NCBI GenBank assembly: GCA_910589415.1
Contig: OU342632.1
Span: 43,699,341-43,763,340, forward strand
DNA length: 64,000 bases
Source of the DNA: Malachius bipustulatus
Lineage: Eukaryota > Arthropoda > Insecta > Coleoptera > Melyridae
Direction: 5' to 3'
The notes below the pieces were generated by a model. It saw only the letters and a program-made list of their open reading frames with translations, searched no databases and was not told the DNA's origin. Below, piece by piece: positions 22,801 through 34,434 of the stretch. Each line of letters opens with the position of its first letter. Position 1 is the first letter of the stretch. The translations under genes and the position numbers were made by a program.

Positions 22801-25800
22801 CCACTACTAAAAAGATGTGTCCCGTCTTTAATTTGTCGTTACATCTAAGAACAAAGGTTAGGTTGTAGGTTGCCTTAGCAACCTAACGTCTTTCAAAAAA
22901 ACCACTATGCTAAAACTGTCAATTTATTTGGAAACCGACCCTTAAATTCTAATGGTTATTTTATTTCAAATATTTATTAAATTCTTCATTCCCTCTGCTG
23001 TATAATGTTCCACACTTTGTCTCTAAAGTGGGGTAAACTAAAACAAAATGTACCTCTACTTTCTTTAAGAAACGTCACTGCAAAATCTATTAGGTAACTA
23101 TGGATGATTATATTAATTTTTGATATCTATATACTCAGAATAATTTTATGACAAAATTTTAATTGGTAATCTGGTCTACTACAGAAAGAGTTGAGCTAAA
23201 ACATTCCAATTTACTCCGGCTTCACCCACACCTATTATCTTCTATAAATATAAACAGTGTAGGCCTGCGGAAGTTTGTGCTTTCTGATGACTCATTTTAT
23301 TGTTACATTAATTTTTGTCAATCTTGATCAAGAAAAAATCAAGTCCGAAAAGAATATCCCTTGAGGTTGACTCGTACAACATTTTAACATGACTCACTCT
23401 GCAATTTTTGCATGCATTTATTGAATTACCTTCGGTTTATATTTATCCCATAGTTGTGGTACCTTTTCTTCGACATACTGATAGCATACTTCTACCAATT
23501 CAGTGATTAAACGGAACGGATGACCACAAACTTCCAATTCACTACTGGTGTGAAAACAGCTGCTAAAAAGATAGCTGACAATTTTTGAACGCACTGTATG
23601 TACTTGTATACTTTGAAATATTATCTGATAGCTACCGATTTGTGTTGTTTATTTCAAGCTACTTATTTACATCGAAGTAAACAATAAATAATGGCTTACA
23701 GCAAATTATTGAGACTGAGTTATTTAATTTGAACATGGGAAATTATTACCTCTTCTTTTAAAAACCTCTAGAAATTAGGTACTAATATGTAGATTCCAAT
23801 TTTTTCAGGAAAATCATAAATCGAATAACTCGATTTGCCAAAATAGAAAAATTTTGAGAAAATTACGGAAGATCACCAGAACCGGTACCTACGAGGTACA
23901 CCAGAAACGATTTCTTGCAAACAACTACAGGGGCGGGTACTTTGAATCAAGTCAAACTTCCCCATAAAAATGAAAAATTAAAAAAACCTATTTGCCAAAA
24001 TAGAAAAATTTTGAAAAAATTACGGGAGATCACCAGAACCGGTACCTACTAGGAACACCAGAAACGATTTCTTGCAAACCACTACAGGGGCGGGTACTTT
24101 GAATCAAGTCAAACATCCCATAAAAATGAAAAATTAAAAAAACCTATTTGCCAAAATAGAAAAATTTTGAAAAAATTTCGGGAGATTACCAGAACCGGTA
24201 CCTACTAGGAACACCAGAAACGATTTCTTGCAAACCACTACAGGGGCGGGTACTTTGAATCAAGTCAAACTTCCCCATAAAAATGAAAAATTAAAAAAAC
24301 CTATTTGCCAAAATAGAAAAATTTTGAAAAAATTACGGGAGATCACCAGAACCGGTACCTACTAGGAACACCAGAAACGATTTCTTGCAAACCACTACAG
24401 GGGCGGGTACTTTGAATCAAGTCAAACATCCCATAAAAATGAAAAATTAAAAAAACCTATTTGCCAAAATAGAAAAATTTTGAAAAAATTTCGGGAGATT
24501 ACCAGAACCGGTACCTACTAGGAACACCAGAAACGATTTCTTGCAAACCACTACAGGGGCGGGTACTTTGAATCAAGTCAAACTTCCCCATAAAAATTAA
24601 AAATTAAAAAAACCTATTTGCCAAAATAGAAAAATTTTGAGAAAATTACGGGAGATCACCAGAACCGGTACCTACTAGGAACACCAGAAACGATTTCTTG
24701 CAAACCACTACAGGGGCGGGTACTTTGAATCAAGTCAAACATCCCCATAAAAATGAAAAATTAAAAAAACCTATTTGCCAAAATAGAAAAATTTTGAAAA
24801 AATTACGGGAGATCACCAGAACCGGTACCTACTAGGTACACCAGAAACGATTTCTTGCAAACCACTACAGGGGCGGGTACTTTGAATCAAGTCAAACATC
24901 CCCATAAAAATGAAAAATTAAAAAAACCTATTTGCCAAAATAGAAAAATTTTGAAAAAATTACGGGAGATCACCAGAACCGGTACCTACTAGGTACACCA
25001 GAAACGATTTCTTGCAAACCACTACAGAGGCGGGTACTTTGAATCAAGTCAAACTTCCCCATAAAAATGAAAAATTAAAAAAACCTATTTGCCAAAATAG
25101 AAAAATTTTGAGAAAATTACGGGAGATCACCAGAACCGGTACCTACTAGGAACACCAGAAACGATTTCTTGCAAACCACTACAGGGGCGGGTACTTTGAA
25201 TCAAGTCAAACATCCCCATAAAAATGAAAAATTAAAAAAACCTATTTGCCAAAATAGAAAAACTTTGAAAAAATTACGGGAGATCACCAGAACCGGTACC
25301 TACTAGGTACACCAGAAACGATTTCTTGCAAACAACTACAGGGGCGGGTACTTTGAATCAAGTCAAACTTCCCCATAAAAATGAAAAATTAAAAAAACCT
25401 ATTTGCCAAAATAGAAAAATTTTGAAAAAATTACGGGAGATCACCAGAACCGGTACCTACTAGGTACACCAGAAACGATTTCTTGCAAACCACTACAGAG
25501 GCGGGTACTTTGAATCAAGTCAAACTTCCCCATAAAAATGAAAAATTAAAAAAACCTATTTGCCAAAATAGAAAAATTTTTAAAAAATTACGGGAGATCA
25601 CCAGAACCGGTACCTACTAGGAACACCAGAAACGATTTCTTGCAAACCACTACAGGGGCGGGTACTTTGAATCAAGTCAAACATCCCCATAAAAATGAAA
25701 AATTAAAAAAACCTATTTGCCAAAATAGAAAAATTTTGAAAAAATTACGGGAGATCACCAGAACCGGTACCTACTAGGTACACCAGAAACGATTTCTTGC

Positions 25801-28800
25801 AAACCACTACAGAGGCGGGTACTTTGAATCAAGTCAAACTTCCCCATAAAAATTAAAAATTAAAAAAACCTATTTGCCAAAATAGAAAAATTTTGAAAAA
25901 ATTACGGGAGATCACCAGAACCGGTACCTACTAGGTACATCAGAAACGATTTCTTGCAAACCACTACAGGGGCGGGTACTTTGAATCAAGTCAAACATCC
26001 CCATAAAAATGAAAAATTAAAAAAACCTATTTGCCAAAATAGAAAAATTTTGAAAAAATTACGGGAGATTACCAGAACCGGTACCTACTAGGAACACCAG
26101 AAACGATTTCTTGCAAACCACTACAGGGGCGGGTACTTTGAATCAAGTCAAACTTCCCCATAAAAATGAAAAATTAAAAAAAATCGTTTCTGGTGTACCT
26201 AGTAGGTACCGGTTCTGGTGATCTCCCGTAATTTTTTAAAAAATTTTCTATTTTGGCAAATAGGTTTTTTTAATTTTTCATTTTTATGGGGATGTTTGAC
26301 TTGATTCAAAGTACCCGCCCCTGTAGTGATTTGCAAGAAATCGTTTCTGGTGTTCCTAGTAGGTACCGGTGCTGGTGATCTCCCGTAATTTTCTCAAAAT
26401 TTTTCTATTTTGGCAAATAGGTTTTTTTAATTTTTCATTTTTATGGGGATGTTTGACTTGATTCAAAGTACCCGCCCCTGTAGTGATTTGCAAGAAATCG
26501 TTTCTGGTGTTCCTAGTAGGTACCGGTTCTGGTAATCTCCCGTAATTTTCTCAAAATTTTTATATTTTGGCAAATAGGTTTTTTTAATTTTTAATTTTTA
26601 TGGGGAAGTTTGACTTGATTCAAAGTACCCGCCTCTGTAGTGGTTTGCAAGAAATCGTTTCTGGTGTTCCTAGTAGGTACCGGTTCTGGTGATCTCCCGT
26701 AATTTTCTCAAAATTTTTCTATTTTGGCAAATAGGTTTTTTTAATTTTTAATTTTTATGGGGAAGTTTGACTTGATTCAAAGTACCCGCCTCTGTAGTGG
26801 TTTGCAAGAAATCGTTTCTGGTGTACCTAGTAGGTACTGGTTCTGGTAATCTCCCGTAATTTTTTCAAAATTTTTCTATTTTGGCAAATAGGTTTTTTTA
26901 ATTTTTCATTTTTATGGGGATGTTTAACTTGATTCAAAGTACCCGCCCCTGTAGTGGTTTGCAAGAAATCGTTTCTGGTGTACCTAGTAGGTACCGGTTC
27001 TGGTGATCTCCCGTAATTTTTTCAAATTTTTTCTATTTTGGCAAATAGGTTTTTTTAGTTTTTCATTTTTATGGGGATGTTTGACTTGATTCAAAGTACC
27101 CGCCCCTGTAGTGGTTTGCAAGAAATCGTTTCTGGTGTACCTAGTAGGTACCGGTTCTGGTGATCTCCCGTAATTTTTCCAAATTTTTTCTATTTTGGCA
27201 AATAGGTTTTTTTAGTTTTTCATTTTTATGGGGATGTTTGACTTGATTCAAAGTACCCGCCCCTGTAGTTGTTTGCAAGGAATTGTATCTGGTGTACCTA
27301 GTAGGTACCGGTTCTGGTGATCTCCCGTAATTTTTTAAAAAATTTTCTATTTTGGCAAATAGGTTTTTTTAATTTTTCATTTTTATGGGGAAGTTTGACT
27401 TGATTCAAAGTACCCGCCTCTGTAGTGGTTTGCAAGAAATCGTTTCTGGTGTACCTAGTAGGTACCGGTTCTGGTGATCTCCCGTAATTTTTTAAAAAAT
27501 TTTCTATTTTGGCAAATAGGTTTTTTTAATTTTTCATTTTTATGGGGATGTTTGACTTGATTCAAAGTACCCGCCCCTGTAGTGATTTGCAAGAAATCGT
27601 TTCTGGTGTTCCTAGTAGGTACCGGTTCTGGTGATCTCCCGTAATTTTCTCAAAATTTTTCTATTTTGGCAAATAGGTTTTTTTAATTTTTAATTTTTAT
27701 GGGGAAGTTTGACTTGATTCAAAGTACCCGCCTCTGTAGTGGTTTGCAAGAAATCGTTTCTGGTGTACCTAGTAGGTACCGGTTCTGGTGATCTCCCGTA
27801 ATTTTTTCAAATTTTTTCTATTTTGGCAAATAGGTTTTTTTAGTTTTTCATTTTTATGGGGAAGTTTGACTTGATTCAAATAAGTACCCGCCTCTGTAGT
27901 GGTTTGCAAGAAATCGTTTCTGGTGTACCTCGTAGGTACCGGTTCTGGTGATCTCCCGTAATTTTTTCAAAATTTTTCTATTTTGGCAAATAGGTTTTTT
28001 TAATTTTTAATTTTTATGGGGATGTTTGACTTGATTCAAAGTACCCGCCCCTGTAGTGGTTTGCAAGAAATCGTTTCTGGTGTACCTAGTAGGTACCGGT
28101 TCTGGTGATCTCCCGTAATTTTTTCAAAATTTTTCTATTTTGGCAAATAGGTTTTTTTAATTTTTCATTTTTATGGGGATGTTTGACTTGATTCAAAGTA
28201 CCCGCCCCTGTAGTGGTTTGCAAGAAATCGTTTCTGGTGTTCCTAGTAGGTACCGGTTCTGGTGATCTCCCGTAATTTTCTCAAAATTTTTCTATTTTGG
28301 CAAATAGGTTTTTTTAATTTTTCATTTTTATGGGGATGTTTGACTTGATTCAAAGTACCCGCCCCTGTAGTTGTTTGCAAGAAATCGTTTCTGGTGTACC
28401 TCGTAGGTACCGGTTCTGGTGATCTTCCGTAATTTTTTCAAAATTTTTCTATTTTGGCAAATCGAGTTATTCGATTTATGATTTTCCTGAAAAAATTGGA
28501 ATCTACATATTAGTACCTAATTTCTAGAGGTTTTTAAAAGGAGAGGTAATAATTTCCCATGTCCAAATTAAATAACTCAGTCTCAATAATTTGCTGTAAG
28601 GCATTATTTATTGTTTACTTCGATGTAAATAAGTAGCTTGAAATAAACAACACAAATCGGTAGCTATCAGATAATATTTCAAAGTATACAAGTACATACA
28701 GTGCGTTCAAAAATTGTCAGCTATCTTTTTAGCAGCTGTTTTCACACCAGTCAATTCACTTGGCAACAATTTAACAGCTTCCCAACTGGCGTTAATTTCG

Positions 28801-28847
28801 TGGTCCCCGAAAGGACCAAATCCAGTTACTAAAATGTTTTCTGGCAT
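16658..28847 (-). CDS. pyroglutamyl-peptidase I, first coding exon split by a transposon
   Basis: A cysteine peptidase (C15) that removes N-terminal pyroglutamate from peptides in the cytosol. Minus-strand exons: exon 1 is present as two pieces, 28752-28847 (ATG, 32 codons) and 23430-23534 (35 codons); exon 2 is 16885-17120; exon 3 is 16658-16823 with TAA. With the insertion left out of account the exons give 200 residues (human 209). Motifs are [19 protein letters not shown] at the N-terminus, [32 protein letters not shown] and [13 protein letters not shown]. The catalytic triad is encoded: E84, C149, H168. All junctions are canonical GT-AG and in phase. The 5.2 kb Foldback-type element at 23544-28751 with its 9-bp duplication interrupts codon order after residue 32; reading into it adds 14 residues and then a stop. 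Confidence 0.92.
16885..17120 (-). CDS. pyroglutamyl-peptidase I exon 2
   Basis: Acceptor ttgatttag, donor GGAAG|GTAATA. It carries the catalytic Glu in KLTIEKC and the [10 protein letters not shown] segment (NKGY.G.D in vertebrates). Ends in phase 2, completed by the A of exon 3 to give Arg. Confidence 0.93.
17484..17678. mobile_element. foldback MITE
   Basis: Arms GTGATCCACAAAATTTTTCA and its complement, extended by paired 'actagtgccttgga' blocks, enclose about 90 bp. Non-coding. Confidence 0.65.
19242..20869. mobile_element. TIR element with degraded interior
   Basis: Ends TTGTGGAGCTCGCGTGCAAA and its complement, followed on both sides by 'cgataaatcca', with the same motif repeated internally. 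The interior (20030-20370, +) keeps short open stretches such as [18 protein letters not shown] broken by stops, suggesting a decayed transposon ORF of unknown type. Confidence 0.6.
21057..22583. mobile_element. possible TIR element
   Basis: Inverted ends of about 25 bp (TATACACCGTTCAC..ATTAAAAAAGAA against TTCTTTTATAATAAGTGAAC ggtgtata). Nothing recognisable inside. Confidence 0.35.
23430..23534 (-). CDS. pyroglutamyl-peptidase I exon 1, 3' piece
   Basis: Resumes the frame exactly after the target duplication and ends at donor AAG|GTAATTC. It encodes [20 protein letters not shown], matching the family's helix after the second strand. Confidence 0.9.
23535..23543. repeat. 9-bp target site duplication, left
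   Basis: CAATTCACT; identical to 28752-28760. Confidence 0.95.
23828..26180 (+). repeat. tandem array of 156-157 bp monomers, + orientation
   Basis: About 15 monomers; unit landmarks are ttgccaaaatagaaaaattt, gatcaccagaaccggtacct and aggggcgggtactttgaatc. Neighbouring units differ by only a few substitutions. Confidence 0.95.
26181..28464 (-). repeat. tandem array of 156-157 bp monomers, inverted
   Basis: The same monomer in reverse complement, 14-15 copies. The first unit is truncated at the centre of symmetry, where orientation switches without a spacer. Confidence 0.95.
28752..28760. repeat. 9-bp target site duplication, right
   Basis: CAATTCACT, part of the interrupted peptidase exon. 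Confidence 0.95.
28752..28847 (-). CDS. pyroglutamyl-peptidase I exon 1, 5' piece
   Basis: ATG at 28847-28845. It encodes the signature N-terminus ([17 protein letters not shown]) and ends inside the 9-bp target duplication (28752-28760). Confidence 0.92.
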
Positions 28848-30571
28848 CTTCCAGCACACAAGTGGGTTCACAGTTGTTTAATAATTATTAAATTATTATT
28901 ACATTATTTGGAAATGTAATAGGAAAGTTCTTGAATAAATATCAAGTAGGTAATCAGTCCTATATAGTTTCAATTAATTGTTAGATTGAACATAAATAAA
29001 TGCAAGATCAATCTCAGTCCATTACCATTTATCATAAGTTAAACAGAACTAATTATTGTTAGTTGTAGTGGCGGTGGTGGTGGTACTGTATCCATGAGTT
29101 GCATTTTAGCTCCCAGTATTATTCACAGTCACAATAATTATTTAAACATTACTTTTGTAATGATAACAATATTATCTCAATCCTCTATGATCTCTTTATA
29201 TTAGCTATCCAGTCCCAGTCAGCAGATGCTTTTTAGTTTAGGTAGGTAATTGACCAATCACATACCGAATTGATTTGACTAATTGACTATGTAATGTTCT
29301 ATATATGTTTTCATGACTTGCTTTGCTTTGCTCAATAATTATTATTGCTATCTAATCTATGGATAGGGGATACGGCACAGTCTAGCTTGTCCTCACTCCT
29401 CAAGTCCTCAACTTAACTCCATAGTCCATAACTAGAGATCAAGACTATTCCCAGTAATCCCAGTACAATACCAGACACCAGACAGACCCAGACAATCAGA
29501 TCAGACTCAGCAGAGGCTTCTCAGTTCTTTTAGGTTCGCCTCAGACTTCTCTGTTTTCAGGGTACTCAGAGTTCACACTTCACAGTCTCCTCAGACTTCA
29601 GACTTTACAATTATTTAAATTAAAAGAATCAAACATAACATAACATAATCAAGAATGCACAGGCACAAACAACAAACAACAAACAAGTTCCTAAAATTAT
29701 GCAACTCATAATACACTAATACACACATCAACATCCAGTCCCAGTTCGTCCAGTAAAAAAATGGAATATAAGGAATAAGGATATTACAATAACCATGGAT
29801 AAATAAATTCTAGTCTATTTGGGTACAGTAAAAATCAGTAACGAAACCCCTAAACTGATCATAAATAAATAAAACAAAATAATACAAAAAACGCAGAGGG
29901 TTTTATTTAATTTAATTTAATTATTGCTTTTTGTTTTTCAGCAATTTTCAGTTTACCACGCGCAAACGCACCGCAAACTGAATCCCCTCCCCTCTTCAGA
30001 CGCGCCCCAAACTGTTGTGGCGCACTGTTGTCAAGTCTAACATTTTATTTTCTTTATTAGGTATGAAAACGTATTTGAAAACAATACTTGAAAGTTTAAT
30101 CAGTGTCGTTCAAGAAAAACTTGTCGCAAAAATTTCCTCAAAAATGGGAATAAAAAAAAAACACTTATTTTTTTAAAGGAGGGAGCATCGGTCTTAACTA
30201 TGTAGGTAAGACAAAGTCGCTCCACTCCGGTAACACGGGATTTCGAGCATCTTACTCATTCACCCAGCCTCAAGTCAAGTATGCCATTTAAATTTAAATG
30301 TTCGGTCGCTTGTTTTATTTTTCACATACATTCGAAAAAAACACTTATGTGTGAGATAAGTTGTCTAGTAAAAGACTAAAAATTCTCAAAATCTATCTCC
30401 CAATATGGGCAACTTTCTTATTTTGCCAGATACGGAGCCGGTTAAATGAGCAAAGATTGGCACAATTTGCTGCTTATTAATAAGAATCTGGAACTAAATT
30501 TTTGAAAAATTCAGCCATTATTGAAATATACTGAAAAAACTGAAAATTTGAAATTTCTTATTTTAGCCAAA
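28848..30571. other. upstream region of the pyroglutamyl-peptidase gene
   Basis: No other gene seen. 29390-29600 is rich in CAGAC/TCAGT/AGTCC steps, a low-complexity stretch. The core promoter of the minus-strand gene should lie here but no distinct Inr/DPE pair was identified. Confidence 0.4.
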
Positions 30572-30832
30572 TCTGATTGATGATAAATAAAACACTAATG
30601 TTTTAAAAGATTCTACTGATGTATATTGCTGGATATTAACGTTACACGTGTTTCACTACTTTGTAGCATCTTCAGACGTATGTAAATAAAATTATTGATA
30701 TAGTAACATAGCAACAGTATGGTGGTGCAGTAAGATGCTTCAAAGTAGTGAAACACGTCTAACGTTAATATCCAGCAATATACATCAGTAGAATCTTTTA
30801 TAACATTAGTGTTTTATTTATCATCAATCAGA
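30572..30832. mobile_element. foldback element, about 100-bp arms
   Basis: Left arm 30572-30670 (tctgattgatgataaataaa, tggatattaacgtt) and right arm 30731-30832 are near-perfect inverted copies around a 60-nt loop. Confidence 0.75.
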
Positions 30833-31767
30833 ATGCAGAGATTCTATAAAGTAAGGGTTGAAAACATAAATTTTAGCCAAATCTTTTTTATTGGTGAAAA
30901 TTAATTGATGCTTTTTCGTAGGTCTACATACTTCAATCGCCAAAAGCTATCCATTTGACATTTCAAAAATTTTTAAAGCCAACTAGATCCCAGAATTTTC
31001 ATTGTCAACTTGTGTTTTTCTTATGGCCTCCATATTGTTTTTTCATGTCATTCGGCATTAAAAAAAACACGGAAACCAAAAATTAATAACATAAAAAAAA
31101 TCGAAAATTTTCTTTTTTCGAAAAAAAACAACTTTTCATACCGAACAAAATATAAAAATTAAAAAGCATAAAGCAAGTCAAAAAAACCATATTAACGTAC
31201 GTATTTGGGTGAAAAAATTTTTTTCGAAAAAAGAATTAAATTTTTTTTTCTGCGACGGGCTAAAAGTGTGCCCTTTTTTCCCCGTTAACAGGTAGAAAAA
31301 TGCCTCATTATTATGAGCTGCATCATATCGGGGAAATAAATGAATTAGCAGGGAAATAAATGAGTACTTATTTCCCCGAAATGGCGGCTTAGGTATAGCT
31401 ACTATTAACACTCAGATATCATTAAATTTATATCAAAAAAAAAAAGAAAAAAAAAAAAAAGGAAAGTTACCTTATTATCCAAATGGCAATTATTAAGGGA
31501 ATTTTCATAACAATCACTATCCATATTAATAAATTCACTCATTGAGACCTTACAAGGATCTTTGCAGAACTATCTAAAATTTTAATTAAATTATGACATT
31601 TATCGAATTAAATCGTTTCGTTACCAGGCAACGTCGATTACTACAAAAGTCTACCAGTTTGAAAATTTAAATACAACATAAATCATTTTTCCGACATAAT
31701 TTTCAGTTATCTAACTACGTTTTTCGACATTCTAACACTGATATTTCTTCTCGCAGAAAAAAATTGT
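30833..31767. other. no gene; dispersed repeat
   Basis: 30930-31130 is a diverged copy of the 'agctatccatttgacatttc..cttatgg..ccatattg' repeat also seen near 8600 and 33130. The rest is A/T homopolymer-rich. Confidence 0.4.
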
Positions 31768-31888
31768 ATATTACACACGAGAAAAAGTGCGATTTTAGCT
31801 CTCGATGTGTTTGTCCCCTCCGCTAAACGCGTCGGGGACGAAATCACATCTCGAGCTAAAATCTATCACTTTTTTCTCTTGTATAATA
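31768..31888. repeat. inverted repeat with GC-rich loop
   Basis: Arms acgagaaaaagtgcgatttt / aaaatctatcacttttttct, then agctctcgatgtg / cacatctcgagct, close on tgtcccctccgctaaacgcg. Probably a small MITE. Confidence 0.6.
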
Positions 31889-33129
31889 AATAACTATTAT
31901 TTTTTTTTAATGTTATTAATTTTTGGTTTTCATGATTATTTTTTTAATGCCTTATGAAAGTTTTTTGTTTTTTTTTTCAATAAAAATAATGAAGTCTATG
32001 CGACTGTATAACTGTTTTTAGGTTTTGTGTTTTTAAATTAGATGTCATTCGACCCCCCTTTTTATTTAAAATTCTTGATCGGGGGCTGCTGGGGCTAGGG
32101 ATTTATTGCGTCAAGGTTAAATTTGGTATCAAAAAGAGTCTCCAGAGAAACAAAAATTGGCCTGTCTGAGGATTTTCTTCAAAACAAAACACCAACGGAG
32201 TTATTCAGGGTGGATAGTTTTCAAAAATACACCTCTATACTTTATAGTGCAACTTTTATTAGGTAACTATTTTTGACATTAGGAATCTCCATAAGGTTTA
32301 AAATTTAAATAATACATTTCATATAAAAAACGATTTTTTTGTAAGGGAACACAATTCGGTCTTAACTGGTGTAGAAAAAGTCTCTCCACTCTGGTAATAT
32401 GGCTTCGAGATCGAGCTCAAATCGCCATAGATACATTTTAATTATACAGGGTGTATTATAAATTAACGGACAAACTTTTATTATAACATTATAGGTATCT
32501 ATCGGCAATGATTGAAAAATATAATATTTTTAAATTGTTTCATATTAAACTCGAAGATTATATTCGAATACACAAAATTTTGACCTCGGATAAAACACGA
32601 CCCCGTACCGCTAGGTGTCGCTGTAAAATTTTATTAAAAAAAATATGTTACATTTTCTCTAATTTCATTTTTGGATTCTACAACGGATTTATAACTTTCA
32701 TCATACTCTTCTATACCAAGCTATATTTCCTATAGATTCCGAGAAAATAATTATTTTTGGTGTCTTTCGGATAACATTATCCTGCAGCATTATTTTCGCA
32801 TTTCTGCTTTCTGTATCCTTTCTACTACTTCACTTCCCCTCCCTCCTCCCTCTTGGGCAAGATTAGACAATTTATACAGGGTTAGAACTATTTAAAGGCC
32901 ACTACACGGATATCTTAAACCATTGAAGATACGAATTCGGTTAAATTAGAGAAAAGTTGCGCTATTTTTAGATGAGTATTATTTTTAGAAAAAAAATTCA
33001 AATATTCCCAGTATTTCCGGAAATAACATGAAAAAAACTGAACAAAATCTTATTTTTGCCATATTTTTCTAATAATTGGAAATTAAAAAATAATTCTATG
33101 TAGGCTTACATGCATAAATTGGCAAGAGC
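31889..33129. other. no gene recognised
   Basis: Contains isolated CAGGGTG-type ends (32450, 32877) whose partners could not be assigned, and a 'ggtcttaactggtgtagaaa' block that resembles 30190-30260. Confidence 0.35.
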
Positions 33130-33575
33130 TATCCATCTGACATTTCAAAAATTCTCAACGCCGAACTAGATCAAAGAGTTTTCAACTTTCGTTTTTCTTA
33201 TGACCGCCATATTATTTTTTTATGTCGTTCGATATTAAAAAAATAATGAAAACCAAAAATTAATAAACTTCAGAAAAAAATTCCAAAATTTTTATTCTTC
33301 TTTTTTCAAAGAAAAACAGTAAATTTTTCGCTGAAATAACTTATAGTTTTTTAAATTCTCTATGATATTCGGTCTAAAAAGTTGTCTTTTTTTTGTAAAA
33401 AAGAACAAAAATTTTTGAAATTTATTTTTTGAAGTTTATAATTTTTTGGTTCCCATTATTTTTTCATACCGAACAACATAAAAAACAATATGGTGGCGGT
33501 GGCCATAAGAAAAATGAAAGTTGGCTATGAAAACTCTAGGATCTATAGTCGGCTTTGACAGGTAAAATTCTGCAA
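33130..33575. repeat. inverted dispersed repeat
   Basis: Two diverged copies of the 'tttcttatgaccgccatatt..atgtcgttcg..aaaccaaaaatta' repeat in opposite orientation (33130-33310 and 33410-33575). Confidence 0.55.
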
Positions 33576-33781
33576 GATGTGACTAGTGGAGATAAAACGA
33601 AATGTGGTACATGAAAAAATGCCTCTTGATGAGTAATACCTGTCTATTAAATTTCATTAAAATATCCAGAGCGGTGTTACAGATATTATGAAAAAATTAT
33701 TTAATTTTAAAAACTTTACCACCCTGTATCTCAAAATAAGTTAAGACTTTTAGGACATACGTTCTTATGAAATTTTCTTTT

Positions 33782-33836
33782 TAAAATGGACCCAAAAATC
33801 ACCCCCTTAAATATTGACATTCAATTACAAAACACC
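33782..33836. mobile_element. solo end of a CAGGGTG-type element
   Basis: gacccaaaaatcaccccctt..acaccctgta matches the right end of the element at 4242-5285 almost base for base. The matching left end is not seen. Confidence 0.6.
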
Positions 33837-34434
33837 CTGTATAGGCCTTAAAATAGGGGTTCCAAATTTCGAAAAAATAAATCAATACTTCAATAATACC
33901 TTTAAAGTGTGTACTTAGAAAAACTAAATTTGGTACACGGTGTATAGCAATGTATAACAAACGCATACATTGACAGTAAGTTAGAGTTAAATTGTATAGC
34001 ATTTTAAAGGGTCGATAAGGGATGATGCACCCTTAAAATGTTACATAATTTTTTTACCCGTTGGCCGATTTAAGAAATTATTATTTTATTGTCCGAGGAA
34101 TTTTATTCTAAAACTTTTGTCTCTCTTATTCGTTTTAAACAAAACCCCGAAAAACTAAAACAAAAGTACCTAGGTATAGCAAATATTCTGTTATTTAAAA
34201 TCACCAAAAATTTAAAAATTGGTTTCTAAATTAAATGTCAAAATTGACGATCAGGAATAAAGTTGAAAATGACAAAGATTTTTGCAAAATAGCAAGCGAA
34301 AAAGGTATATGTGAATAAAAAGCCAACTTTTTAATTTTCGATGATTAGATTAGATAGGAACTTTAGAAAATATTTTTCGGATTTTCGTTGAGAACGTACG
34401 AATGTGTAGAAGCGCCACACCAGTTATATTTCAG
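33837..34434. other. no gene recognised
   Basis: AT-rich. The one open frame (33799-34002, -) has no recognisable domain. Confidence 0.4.

Larger units (their letters stand above)
17121..23429. other. intron 1 of the pyroglutamyl-peptidase gene
   Basis: A 6.3 kb intron filled with repeats: a hairpin at 17484-17678, CCCTGTA end fragments at 18170, 18296 and 18320, TIR elements at 19242-20869 and 21057-22583, and otherwise AT-rich sequence without recognisable exons. Confidence 0.7.
23544..28751. mobile_element. Foldback-type element with tandem-repeat arms
   Basis: A 5,208-bp near-palindrome starting ACTGGTGTGAAAACAGC and ending GCTGTTTTCACACCAGT. It is flanked by a perfect 9-bp duplication, as expected for Drosophila Foldback and MULE-related elements. 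From outside in, each arm has about 285 bp of unique TIR, then a tandem array of 156-157 bp monomers: about 15 in one orientation (23828-26180) and 14-15 inverted (26181-28464). There is no central loop with an ORF, so it is non-autonomous. Each monomer has a KpnI-type GGTACC palindrome. The outermost monomers of the two arms share private variants. Confidence 0.9.

Noticed and set aside
23544..28464. CRISPR array or protein-coding tandem repeat
   Set aside because: Monomers are contiguous, 156-157 bp, full of stops, and inverted halfway; this is an insect transposon arm.
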